Shown here one piece after another: positions 12,843 to 23,900 of a stretch of DNA of 64,000 nucleotides. Made by a program: the position numbers and the translations under genes. Under the pieces are notes generated by a model that did no database searches, was not told the DNA's origin, and saw nothing but the letters and a program-made list of their open reading frames with translations. Where the stretch lies: the NCBI RefSeq assembly GCF_910592395.1, contig NC_088324.1:7280953-7344952 (forward strand). The letters run 5' to 3'. The DNA comes from Lineus longissimus (lineage: Eukaryota; Nemertea; Pilidiophora; Heteronemertea; Lineidae). How positions within the stretch are numbered: position 1 is the stretch's first letter; the number at the start of each line of letters is the position of its first letter.

Positions 12843-13045
12843 CAGTCTCGCTTCTGCACGAAGAATGCACAGCATAGTGTAAGGCACTCGATCCATTCCT
12901 GTTTGTTTGTCAAGCGTTTTTGTCAGTGGTCTGAGCATTTTCGAACCTACGTATCGGTTAAAATTGCTCTGGTCCTGCGTAGTCGCTGCGTAGTCTTCAG
13001 CCGCTGAAAAGCAAGCTAATGAACGTCTTCGAATCGTTGTTGTAG

Positions 13046-14143
13046 GTGAACTCCATTTTAAACTACCGAAAAAATCAGAGACTTGTTTTTATACCACCTA
13101 TTGATGTCAATAAAAAGTATTTTAGGATAGAATTCCATCCTTCCCGTCCTCTGATATGGATCCAGTATACGGAAGAACCGGAGCCTGTGAACAGAATGCT
13201 GTTTTATACCTACAACGCAAAAGAAAATAACAAGACATGCCGGATTCTGTATAACTGTTCCTACTTTTATTCGGGTGGTTACGGAATGTCTCTTTTTATA
13301 CAACCAACCTCAAGTTTTTTTATCTTCGTCCATGTGCATTTGATATTAAACAAAAGGATAAGAGACGTTAGGAAGGGTGTTATCAGTAAAACAAGGCTAT
13401 ATGACATATCGTCTGGAAATTATGTAGGACGCATAGTGCTTCCAAAACACGAGAAATGTGCTGATATATACTATAAATCGAGAAACCACGAGAAATTCGG
13501 CATTATTCCAAGATCTCCTATTAAAACTACTAATATGGACTTGTTTTCGTTCACTTGTAACACAGCAAGCTCAACAATGTCTTTGACGTTGTACAATTCC
13601 GTTAAGCAGAATTTAAGTGGATTATTGATATATACACTTGTGCACAACGGAACGATAACATTTGATGCAAATCGTTTCACCCATTACTACTTTGACTTCT
13701 ACCGTGAATCTGATGCCTGTTACACATTTCAAGCCACTGGTGTGAATACTCTGATGTTGAATATCATACGCAATATACATCAATCGCTGTCAACAAGTCA
13801 ACGCTATGAATTATCAGGCACACGTGATCCAAACGTAACATGTTTTCTTGTTGCCAACCTTAGATTAGGAATATGCCTCTCAAGGTGCAATCCATGTAAA
13901 TATGGACATTTTGGGGGTTTCGAAATGAACTGTTTTGTAAAAAATACAATAGGTTTACTAGCTACAAACCCGGTGCAGGAAATACACGTTGGACTGAATA
14001 CAGCTGACGATATTCAGTTTAAACATGGTAATTGTGCAATGGACAATAAAAAAAACTTGTTGCTAATACACGATCAAACATTTGGTCAGCCTGGTAAACA
14101 TGTACATGTATATGACGTTCTAAATATATACAGTGAAATATAA
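13046..14143 (+). CDS. Uncharacterised beta-rich protein, frame B (probable terminal exon)
   Basis: A 365-codon open frame ending in TAA. It directly follows an acceptor-like 'gttgttgtag|gtgaac', has no ATG near its beginning, and so most likely begins by splicing. It is paralogous to the frame 200 bp upstream: 'RLYDISSGNYVGRIVLPKHEKC' (about residues 117-138) corresponds to the matching segment there, and a late 'TADDIQF' corresponds to 'NDQDDMHF'. It ends in 'HVYDVLNIYSEI', again blade-like. Similar length and order suggest a tandem duplication. Either two genes or two alternative 3' exons sharing 5' exons would fit. Function is unknown. Confidence 0.5.
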   Translation: MNSILNYRKNQRLVFIPPIDVNKKYFRIEFHPSRPLIWIQYTEEPEPVNRMLFYTYNAKENNKTCRILYNCSYFYSGGYGMSLFIQPTSSFFIFVHVHLILNKRIRDVRKGVISKTRLYDISSGNYVGRIVLPKHEKCADIYYKSRNHEKFGIIPRSPIKTTNMDLFSFTCNTASSTMSLTLYNSVKQNLSGLLIYTLVHNGTITFDANRFTHYYFDFYRESDACYTFQATGVNTLMLNIIRNIHQSLSTSQRYELSGTRDPNVTCFLVANLRLGICLSRCNPCKYGHFGGFEMNCFVKNTIGLLATNPVQEIHVGLNTADDIQFKHGNCAMDNKKNLLLIHDQTFGQPGKHVHVYDVLNIYSEI

Positions 14144-14821
14144 TGAGTGATCTCACGCATGTACACCCCAGGTTGTAGAAAGGGCCCCCTGGCGAGGAAA
14201 TAATTCATTATACGGAAACAATTTACGGTTGCGTAAGAAAATTTTTAAAAACTCTGAAATAACTCATGCACTAGAGATGTCACAGACTGAGAAAAGTACC
14301 AAACTTCAACCGGAGTTTGAACCCGAAGCCATGATTATAAGTCAAGCAATCTACTGTCTGATCATAAAAGCTAAAAAGAGATTTCGTCTAGCCTGGACAC
14401 TAGCTCAAAGGGCTCTCGGGATTGAACAGGTACTTCACTGGTGTAAGTAGGTCACGGCGAGTCATATCTCAAGGACCATTCACTGTGTGATTTTCGAATG
14501 TATGTCATCTGATCAAGCTTTCCATAGTGGTTGAGACATTTTTACATTTTGATCTTGACCTTAAATTCCAAGGTCACTGAGATCAACGCTTTAATATTGG
14601 TAACCATCTTCCTTTCATTGACTACTGGTGAGCACGTGGCCCGTGGCCATTTGATCTTGAAATTGTAGAGATGTCCGTGAACTATTGGTTCAGATCGGTC
14701 AATGTATTGATAAATCACTTACTTGGTATGTCGCTTAGCATGATCTTCAAATGATGCGATATGGTCTTGACATACTTGGGATTTCTATGGCTCGGAATGT
14801 TGGAGAACCACCGTAGAAGAC
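14144..14821. other. No gene supported
   Basis: Contains a 73-codon frame (14229-14450) of no recognised type, and AT-rich sequence with 'gatcttgacctt' and 'aaggtcactgagatc' phrases that read like old repeat DNA. Confidence 0.35.
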
Positions 14822-15164
14822 ATGGGGAAGATAGCACCCTTCCATAACGGATGCCAACGCAAGATCTGCAGGATATTCTGGCAAAGAAAGATCACCAACA
14901 AGGCTTTGAAACGAGAAGAGGCGGAGGAGATTCCGATGGCTAGGTCATTTGCTGAGAATGCAACCAGATTGCATATGTACCGAAGGTGGCTCTCAGATGG
15001 ACCCCGCAAGGAAGATGGAAACGTGGACGGCCAAAGAGCACCTGGGACGCACGATGCCTGTCTTGGAACACAGCAATACGAGTGGCCAAGGACAAGGGAA
15101 GATGGCGAGAAATGGTGAAGGCCTTATGCCCCAGCACCAGGGACGAAGAGGACTAGGTAACTAA
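14822..15164 (+). pseudogene. Decayed LINE 3' coding end (reverse transcriptase C-terminal tail)
   Basis: Two overlapping frames together keep the usual tail of LINE polyproteins. 'CQRKICRIFWQRKITNKAL' lies in one frame (from 14822). A 'rW.GH..R' like region ('RSFAENATRLHMYRRWLSDG' / 'MLRMQPDC'), a 'GR' linker and an 'ARNGEGLMPQHQG' end follow in others. The match is to the end of the polyprotein after the RT domain. It needs at least two frame changes, so it is a fossil fragment. It is unrelated in detail to the LINE pair at 43-50 kb. Confidence 0.6.
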
Positions 15165-15949
15165 GTACATATCGAACATCAATTTAAATATGCTGATGTG
15201 GCAGAACATTCGGTCAGATCATCTAAGTACCATTGTGAGTGCTTTGATATCGATCGCAGAAAGCCCATACTTTTGATAGTTTGCTAAAGAACCTGAGTCA
15301 GTTACTTTGAGACTGTTCTTCATTGATTTCGATCATTATTCTTAAGTAATTTTCTAAGAAAAAAAATCGTTTGTTGAAGAATCTTCCTCCGATTTCCAAC
15401 ACTTTGGAGACGCAATAATTACAAGCTGTCAGAGTTTATGTATATATCCAGCTATACAGCATGCGTGTTTTCTGTGGGTTTTGTGGGGACTGATCTGGTA
15501 TCTTCAAGCACATGTGATATACACCAGAGAAATCGATTCAGTCATCTGTGCTGGCGATCACGTAACGATGTAGTTACGACACTGCGCTGGAGTCCTTTTC
15601 CACAACTATGGGGAAGCAATAACCAGCTCCCCCTATCTCGCAATTAAATGAATTAAGGCCGAGCTCATACCAGTACACGGTCTATTGTCTTTCAACACAG
15701 TCCGATCGCGCCAAGACCCGAATAGCACGCTACGGGGACGTAGCTAGCGCTTTGATCTGGGGAGCACGCATCACATCTGCCCCACCCACTAGCTTCGCCC
15801 CTGCATTCCCATTGTTCTACTGTCTTATCAAGGGGTTACCTTAACAAATCTTGATAACGTCGACACCACGATGCAGCAACAACTTGACTTTCTAGTTTCA
15901 CGGTTAGAACCCCCGCAGATGTTGCTTTCATGAGTTATTAATAGCGGGA
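15165..15949. other. No gene seen
   Basis: A 69-codon frame at 15438-15647 has no recognisable content. No repeat structure was identified. Confidence 0.35.
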
Positions 15950-16045
15950 CTATAGGCAGGAGAAGAGGAGCTAATTTGGCCATCTTCAGGTGACTCATAT
16001 ACACAGTGAGGGCCCTGGGTCATATCAGATTCAGCACTAAATAAT
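15950..16045. repeat. Dispersed repeat segment, second copy inverted at 35875-35990
   Basis: The phrases 'ttggccatcttcaggtgact', 'agggccctgggtca' and 'cagattcagcactaaat' reappear in reverse-complement order at 35875-35990 ('tttagtgctgaatcttacctgaccca...', '...tcacctgaagatggccaa'). The element borders the pseudogene on one side and lies in SCFD2 intron 7 on the other. Confidence 0.6.
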
Positions 16046-16101
16046 GTTCCTCGTACAATCAGTGAATCATTTCGACCCACTGGGTAGATGTCTCACGTAC
16101 T

Positions 16102-19100
16102 GTGAGATGTGAGAGACACCTATTGGTGAATTTGTGGGACTTTATCTTGCCAGTCCAGCTGCTACCTATATTTGATAAACTCCTCATCCTCCTCGGAAAT
16201 TTCCACGTGGAGCTGGCATTCTATGGAGCGATTGGGACATTTATCAACGAAAGTGGTGCTGAATACCTGCTAACAGAATCAGGAATACTGGCGGAAGGAT
16301 CACTCATGGGGTTTATCCGTGGCAAGTTCTACAACCGATGTGTCCGTATCCATGACATTCTTGCTCTTGTCATGGAGAGGAAACTGTATGAGAGTTTCTT
16401 GTCGACCATCACCCCAGACAGGCGGGATGTCGTGAATCATCTACTTGCTGAAGTCCCTAACGATCTCAAAGTCCAGGAGCAGTTTTTTTGCTGCACACCC
16501 AGTCTTCAGTGAACACATGCAGCAGTATGAGCAGTTCTTCCAAAAGGTGATGAGTGGAGACCTTGGCCCAACGGCCCAGTACTGGAGCATGTACGTCTGC
16601 ATGATAAACCGAGTGCATAGGAATCTGATGTGTGGAGTATAGGACAAATGATGTCGATATCTACATTGACACTCTGCCCGCCGTGATTGACATATTCTTT
16701 GCTCTTAATCGTCCGAACTACGCTCGTTGGGGGGGGGGGGGGGGGGGGGGGTTGTTCCTCAACAAGCTGGAGAAGGCAGCGCCACAGATTCGTATGGTAC
16801 TTCAAGCAGGAGCGCTTTCCATCAGACGAACAGACAAGCACTTTTCAAGGTCAGCTGTTGACTTAACCCTCGAACAAACCGTGATTAGAGATGCGGCCTC
16901 CCCAATGCGAGGCATTGTTGGCTTTCACCAGTCCCGTAATGCAATCAGGAGATGGTGTATTACATCAACACAACGTGGGATGTCCGTGACAGAGTTGCGG
17001 AATATGACAGGACTGGAGACAGAGGAGCAGCCTGCAATGCAGCTAAGAGCTAGCCGGATTCAGAAAGACAGTCAGCACAGAGATGTCCTTTCGAAAGCAG
17101 TGACACCAGCATCTACATCAGCTTGCTTGTTGAACATTGCCGCAGGGAAGGCGGCATCTGAGAAAACACAGACATATCTCCTAGGTAGTCTTGATGCTGG
17201 TAATGAGCGACACATGAAGTTTCGAGAGGACAGTGCTGCAGACAAGGACAGGTTCCTGAGGCCAATCAAGAGAAGAAAGGTGGAGAATTTCGCACAGGAG
17301 AACTCAAAGAAGCAGCGAAAAGCTAAGGGAAAACCTGCTGCAGTTGAGAGCCAAAGAGATGCGTTTATCCGTATGCTCGTTGCAGTTTCAGAAAAGACGG
17401 AATTCAGCCTCAGGCATGTCATGACTTTTCCCATCACGAAATACCCACTGGCGATAGCACATTCCGATTGATCAGGGCTGAAGACGGAGAAGAGCAAGCT
17501 GCTGAATAAGCTCGAAGAACTTCAGGATGGCTTTGTTACAACGCCTTTACCAACAATCAGTGCAACCCTGATTGATGGTGGACTATTGATCCACTCCTTT
17601 CTGTCTGCCATTGGACGCATTGCATCCTATGCAACCCTGGCAGGTCACTTCTGGCATACGTCTGTGCAAATCGAGGGAATGAGATCCATGTTCTGTTTGA
17701 TACTTACGTCACCCAGTCCCAAAAGGCAAGTGAGAGAAACCTACGTGGAGCTGATGATCGGCAAATCGTGATCAGCGGGCCAGAGCAATTACCCAGACAG
17801 AATTTTCAGAAACTTCTGCAAAATGGTATCTTCAAAGATGAGTTAGCAAAGTTCCTCCTCAAAGAGTGGCAAGAAGACAAGTATGGTCCAATTCTCCTCA
17901 AGAAGGCTCTAATTGTATCCTATGGCGGAAATTGTGTGCGGATCACCTTCAGTGAGGACGATCTGTTCAAAGATGATCATTGAACACCCAGCCAATCTCC
18001 AAGGAACCCATGAGGAAGCAGACACCCTCGTTGCATATCATGCATTCAGTATTCCTGGAAATGTTGTAGTCAGGGCATCTGACACAGATATCTTGGTGAG
18101 TCTCCTGGTAATGCTTGGAAGGTCCAAAACAAGTTCCAGACCAGTATCATGCGATCAAATAATCATGGACTGTGGTTCAGGGAATGCCCGTCGACACATC
18201 GATGCCCACGCACCATTGCTACAGCCTTGGAGACAAAGCAGAAGGGACTAGATATTTGAAGTTGCTTGGCAGCAAATTCGATAGCCCCCACGGGCCCACA
18301 CAGTACACGTATGGAGGAGTGAAGTCTATTCCGTTTCGCGGATGATCTATTTCCGGACAAACACGCTCGCGCTTTCTCAAAATCACACGCTCAATAACAT
18401 TTAAACAGCACCCTAACCTTTTCAGATGCGCAGGATGGATCATCGATAAGCATTTAAGGCTATTCCTTTATTTTATTCCTACATTCAACCGTCGTTCTTT
18501 GCTCAAAATACTCGACAGCTCGCCACTTCGGCAAAGAGATACCGCCACCATGATGCCAGAGGATATGACGTCACCATTACGGGGCGGAGCTTATGCTAAT
18601 GTACGTGTGATTGACAGAATCGTGCCGGAGATTTTAAAGCAAATCTGAATATCGGCGCATAAAAACGCTTCAAAGTCATCAAAATGAATTTCGAAAAAAT
18701 ATTTGCCAGGTGCACTGGATCGAGTTTAGTTTGATGGGACAGGGGTGACAGTTTTTCAGTTGAAATAGCAGTTTTGCTGGACTACCTCCATAACTAAACC
18801 TGGGAAGAATGCAGAAGCCCAGTACCTTCTCCTGGTAATCTCAATATAGACCCCACATTTGTTGTATGTGGGGTCTATAATTAGCAGCTGCCCTCCCAGG
18901 TCTTCATGCTTTTACACGCAGTGATTTCACTGCTGCCTTCTACCGAACTCAAACTCTTGAAAATTCGGGAGAAAGATACCAACGGGAAATTCGTGAAGTT
19001 CTTCAACAGATTGTCATCGAAAGAGGCCCCAGACCAGACCATAGCCGAAGAATTCGTCTGTGCCTTGTACGGCCTGAAGGTCCTGAAGTTTGAATTTGCA

Positions 19101-19754
19101 GCACTTGCAGATGAATTTCGATCAGGCTGCATCCAACAGCGTGACCTACACAATTAAAATATCCACAATTGTTGTACTGATCTTGGCCACTTCAATGGTA
19201 CTCAAACCAGTAAGTGTTTTGAAGAGATATCACTGCGAATTTGTAAATATACCATTATGGTGCTTCAATATCCACTTGGATGTGGTTGTTGGTCCTAAGC
19301 AAGAAAGAAAACCTTCCAACGGATTGTCTCTGTGCTCTCCATGCATCCTGTATATCTGTTTGATGACTCTGATATTTACCCGTTTCAGGAAAATCCGATG
19401 GCCAAGGTTAAGAAAGTCGATTGTGCACTACTGCCGCCGTGTGCCAAGACTGTTCGAAACAAACTGAGAAGAGCACATTTTATTGGAATCCTGTGGGGAA
19501 ATGCTGATTCAGCAGAACCAGTAGATGGAGTGGATCCACTTAACTATGGTTGGAAGGACCATGATGGGAACTTTGTTCCTGACTGGTTCCCTGGATCTGC
19601 TGTGCCTGATGGACTGTTTGAGATTGACAGAGAATCACCTGATGAGGAGAATGTTGAGGATGATGTCGATGCTGCTGCCGAGTTCGATGATACAGATGGC
19701 TCTGGTTCTGAGTTTGAATGGAGTGACGACTCAGAGAGTGAAACGGACATATAA
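16102..19754 (+). pseudogene. Degenerate member of the metazoan 'HEEADT' uncharacterised family
   Basis: Pieces in three frames follow the usual order of this large family. First 'LGNFHVELAFYGAIGTF...GSLMGFIRGK' (16102-16488), then 'HMQQYEQFFQKVMSGDLG' in a new frame. 'NYARW', 'FSRSAVDLTLEQ' and 'IVGFHQSRNAIRRW' follow (16632-17471), then 'LFDTYVTQSQKASERNLRG' and 'EQLPRQNFQKLL' (to 17983). Then come 'HEEADTLVAYHAF', 'VVVRASDTDILVSLL' and 'IIMDCGSGNARRHI' (about 17980-18200), 'IAEEFVCALYG' (about 19040), and a last exon after 'tttcag' (about 19389) ending in an acidic tail. Breaks seen: a frameshift at a T run (16483-16489), another near 16640, a poly-G run (16731-16750) within 'NYARW...FLNKLE', an in-frame TGA at 17469, shifts near 17660 and 17980, and the expected 'HAFTGCD' segment missing. 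Function is unknown. The acidic 'EEADT...SDTD' pair resembles FEN/PIN-type nuclease sites, which is an inference. Confidence 0.72.
18845..18879. other. Short perfect hairpin
   Basis: TATAGACCCCACA and its exact complement TGTGGGGTCTATA are separated by nine bases. It lies in the inserted or diverged stretch of the broken HEEADT gene. There is no T tract, so a terminator role is not suggested. Confidence 0.5.
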
Positions 19755-19949
19755 GCTTTGTTACATTGTAGATGTGTTATAATGAATAATGACTGGATGA
19801 TTAATACTGACATACCTACGAGGACATATATATGCACTTTGCGTGATGTGCTAGGCACTAGTTTTTGATGAATGAGCAGCTTATTCATCAACATTTAAAT
19901 TCATGTGGTACTGACTAGTAATTGATCAATTCCAATCCTACCAACACAT

Positions 19950-20590
19950 TAACCGCAGGGGCCGAAGTTTGGGAGTGTCTGGCGGGCCCTTTGCAGCGGA
20001 TGAATTGTCTGGCAAGGCCGATTCTAAACTCAGTTGCATGAACTTGTTCGAGTAAAATTTGTTTTGGGTGGTACCCCCAATGTTTGATCCAGCCAAATTT
20101 GGGGGGGGGGGCATTTTGGGGGTCTGGCGGGCTTTAGGCAGCAGATATTTTTTCTTGCGTTTGCCATTTTGTACTCTGTAGGATGTGCTCATTCAATAAA
20201 AATTAGTTTCGTATGGTACTTTCGATGTTTGACCTGGTCCAATTCTTCCACACCCACCGCAGGGGCCAAAGTTTGGGAGTGTCTGGTGGGCCCTTTGCAG
20301 CGGATAAATTGTCTGGCAGGGCTGATTCTGAACTCAGTGGGATGTACTTGTTCAAGTAAAAATTTGTTTTGGATGGTACCTCCAATGTTTGATCCAGCCA
20401 AATTTGGGGGGGCCTTTTCGGGGGTCTGGCGGGCCTAAAGCAGCAGAAGATTTGTCTGGCACAGTCAACATTGTGTTCCATGGGATGCCCCCATTAATCT
20501 GAGATATCATTATCGTGGTACCAAGCAATGTTTGAACCAGCCATTTTTTTGGGCATCTTCTGGGGTCCCCAGGTTCCACTGTACTGGTAT
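19950..20590. repeat. Tandem repeat of about 150 bp units, imperfect
   Basis: The phrases 'ggggccgaagtttgggagtgtctggcgggccc', 'ttgtctggca.ggc.gattct' and 'caatgtttga.cc' recur three to four times in order. G runs (20100-20111) interrupt the units. The array lies just beyond the 3' end of the minus-strand synthetase-like gene and may be part of its 3' untranslated region. Confidence 0.6.
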
Positions 20591-20907
20591 CAAGAGTCAG
20601 CAAACGTAAATGTTCCGTGTGGTAAGGGTCCGATCCAATGTGACCTGAGAACATCTGGTATCACAACTTGTTCATTCTGAAACATAAAAACAAGAGTTAT
20701 GATTATGGTTTGACTAGTTTGCGTCGAATTCACTGGTGGAGTGCCCAGTAGAACAGGGTTGACCAGAGGGATAGGATTGTCCGTAAGAAGTTCAATATTC
20801 AGTTTATGGTAAACCTGGAAATTTTCGCAGCTGTAGTTCATGGCCATGTGAATTTGCATTTTACAGTATTGACTCTGTATGCCACTGGTGCTTCTAATGG
20901 TTTTCCA

Positions 20908-23900
20908 TTAGCCAGTCATGTACCCAAAGAAATTTTCCTTTTTAAATCTCATTCTACCCATTGACTCCCAATAAGGGAAAACCTCAATGAGGCCTTCACA
21001 ATAACAAGACAGAATACTTGCTCGAGACGGTAAATTCTCCAGCAAAGCGGTGATGAACCGCGGCATGACGAGGGCACTTCCGTGAACAATGTGCTGATAT
21101 TTGTGAGGGCTGCTGGTCATGTTCCGACTACACTGCATCATCAACCTTCGGCTAAAATAGTCATCACAACTCGAAATGCTCGCCAACTGAAACACAAAAT
21201 CAATAAGTCTATTGACTCTTTCACTTCCTCACCCGGTAAAGACCGGGTTCGTACACTGTAAAACAAACGACTGGCCCGGAGTAATCCGTACTGCCAAATT
21301 TCCCCCAAATCATGAGAAAACCAGCCCTGTAAAAATTATCTCCTAACCATCCCCCACCAACTAATGGAAAATGCCTTAGATGCCGGGGGATGGATATTTG
21401 ATGAGGGGAGAGTTTCTGAGGAATAGTTTACTGACTTTAGCTCTCAGCTTATCTGAGCCAGGTAACCCCCTGCTGAGTTGCCGGACCAAAAGCTGAGGTC
21501 AACATATGTTGTTACATAACCGACCTTGCTATCACATCCTGGTTGCCTTGAAGTCGACCAAATTACTTCTAATTTTGCCTCATCACAGTAATTAGTCATG
21601 ATCACATGATGATGAACCTGGCCCGAGTATCACTGGTTACGCTGGCCATTAGGTAGATAAGGTAAATATGCCGATCATCACTGTGTGTTTTATCAGCGGG
21701 GTGCTTGAAGTTGGAGGGCGACTAAATATTTTACAGGGCTGGTTTCCTCATGTTCCGAAGTTAACACCGGTCCCTATAAGTTTTTGATTGGTTACACCTG
21801 AAAAGAACGATATTACAGCACTGCACTCAATTCAATGCAGACCTCGTCCCTAAGGCCCGTTAGCTATTTTACAATGAAACTTTTCCAAAGTCAAGTTGGG
21901 ATTCAGGCTTCTCAGTCTATGCCGGGTGCAAGCCAGGGGTAGGGTACACTGCCAAAACCGTACCCCGACATATTTACAAGAATTCATATGGCTCGCTTAT
22001 AGTCTATTTTTAGTATTATGTAAAGGGCGGTGTCACAATTACAGTGGAACCTCCCTTAGCAGACACCTCTCTATTAAGCACAACCTCTCTGTTAAGGACA
22101 ATAGTTTTGGTTCCAAATTGGTTGTTGCCATTCAATTTCACCTCTCCAATCAGGACACCTCATAATGTGTAGGCCCTATTGGGGCCTGTGATACCGCATA
22201 GTGTCTTCTTGTGTTCCAGCCATAGCAAGGTGACAGCGACACAGGTCAGTGTCAGTGACAGCCACTGTCAATGACAGATTATTGTCATCTGACATCTAGG
22301 CCTATCTAACGTTGCACGGCATTATATCGTCACGTCAAGATGATTGTGCATAATACCGTCACTTTTCAATAGTAGTTCAGCGTCATGACATAACTGGCGA
22401 TACAACACTGACGAGGCGAAACATTGTGCAACATTAGTCTGTTCAAAGAGAGGTTCTACTGTACCTTGATGAAGCTTTCTACACTCGGAACCCAGCACTC
22501 CACATCAATTCTTCTCGACTCGGAACCGTGAAGATTTTTAGCACCAACATTTAAGAATCTGAAAGATGAGTCAACTAGTACACAAAGCCATAATTATATA
22601 GGCCTTACAGCTTATGAAAATATGCATGTCCACATGATCATACAGTAGAAAGACACAAGTCAAGTCAAACTATCTACAGCTTGGCTTTCATAGTGCAAAC
22701 TGCTGGAAGTGACTTGAATATCCCCGCTAAAAGTTTTTAATTTGTATTTCCTTAGATTTACCTCATATTCAAATTAAAGGGTCGATACATCTTCAACAAC
22801 ACATCTTGGTATAACGCAAACATTTCCTCCGCTTGACTTTTACTCTTGCAACTTGTAAACAGATGAAACTGAAGGTAAACATAACAAATTGTTTTCTTGA
22901 AAACATCTTAAAAATTGACAGGTGGGCGGACAGTTAACCGGGCCTTCAGCACTGGGAATGTTTTCCTGTTTGAGTATTTTTCACCCAAATTTACCAGGGT
23001 GAGGTTGAGTGGAAAGTTCTCCTACACTGTAAATGCTGTGATCACTAAATTAAGACTGTGAGTAGCCATGACAATAAACGCCAACCTCGCACCAGGTACG
23101 ATGGTCTCTGATGTGAGGTTGTTGGGCAGATAAAGTATACATGTGAGTATACTCAGGAACCGATTTGACACATTTGAATGTGGGACATTAGCAGTCCATG
23201 CTGGTGAACTTTTAAACTTGGGAAAGTGACAATGGGGCTCAATTGAATTCAAAATTTCCAATTGCATAGGTGCAGACTGAATATAAATTTCAACATGGCA
23301 CTTGTTTAGACAGCTATGCAAATATCATATACAGTGGAACCTCCCTTAGTGGACACCTCTCTATTAAGGACAACCTCTCTGTTAAGGAAACTAGTTCTGG
23401 TCCCAAATTGGCTGTTTTCATTCAATTCGACCTCTCTAATCAGGGCACCCCTCTATCAAGAAGAGCACTTGTCAGTCCCGAGGGTGTCCTTAATAGAGAG
23501 GTTCTACTGTACATCAAGTTTCAACAAAGTTGCATGCATAATAACTGCACTACGGCATTGTGTATAACTGCATTTCTATTTTCCTGGACCACCAGTAAAC
23601 ACGAGCAGGGTTCCCCTTTACTAATATTTTCCTCGTCACGTACGTACCTCAGTTGCCTGTGAGACGGCCAGTAGATTCTCGTCATCTCCATCCTCCTTCA
23701 CCGGGCTGTAACTACGGCCTAGCGTGTAACATTTAATCGGGAGCGAAATCTCATTGACCATCATACGAACGAGGGATGCAACCATGCCATAATGTGATGA
23801 ACCAGTCAGGAAGAGTGTGTTGCCCGACTTGTTACCGGAGGCCGGATCTGAACTGCGGTCCGTTTCCTCCTCCCTGGACTGAAGGCGGAACACTTTGTCT

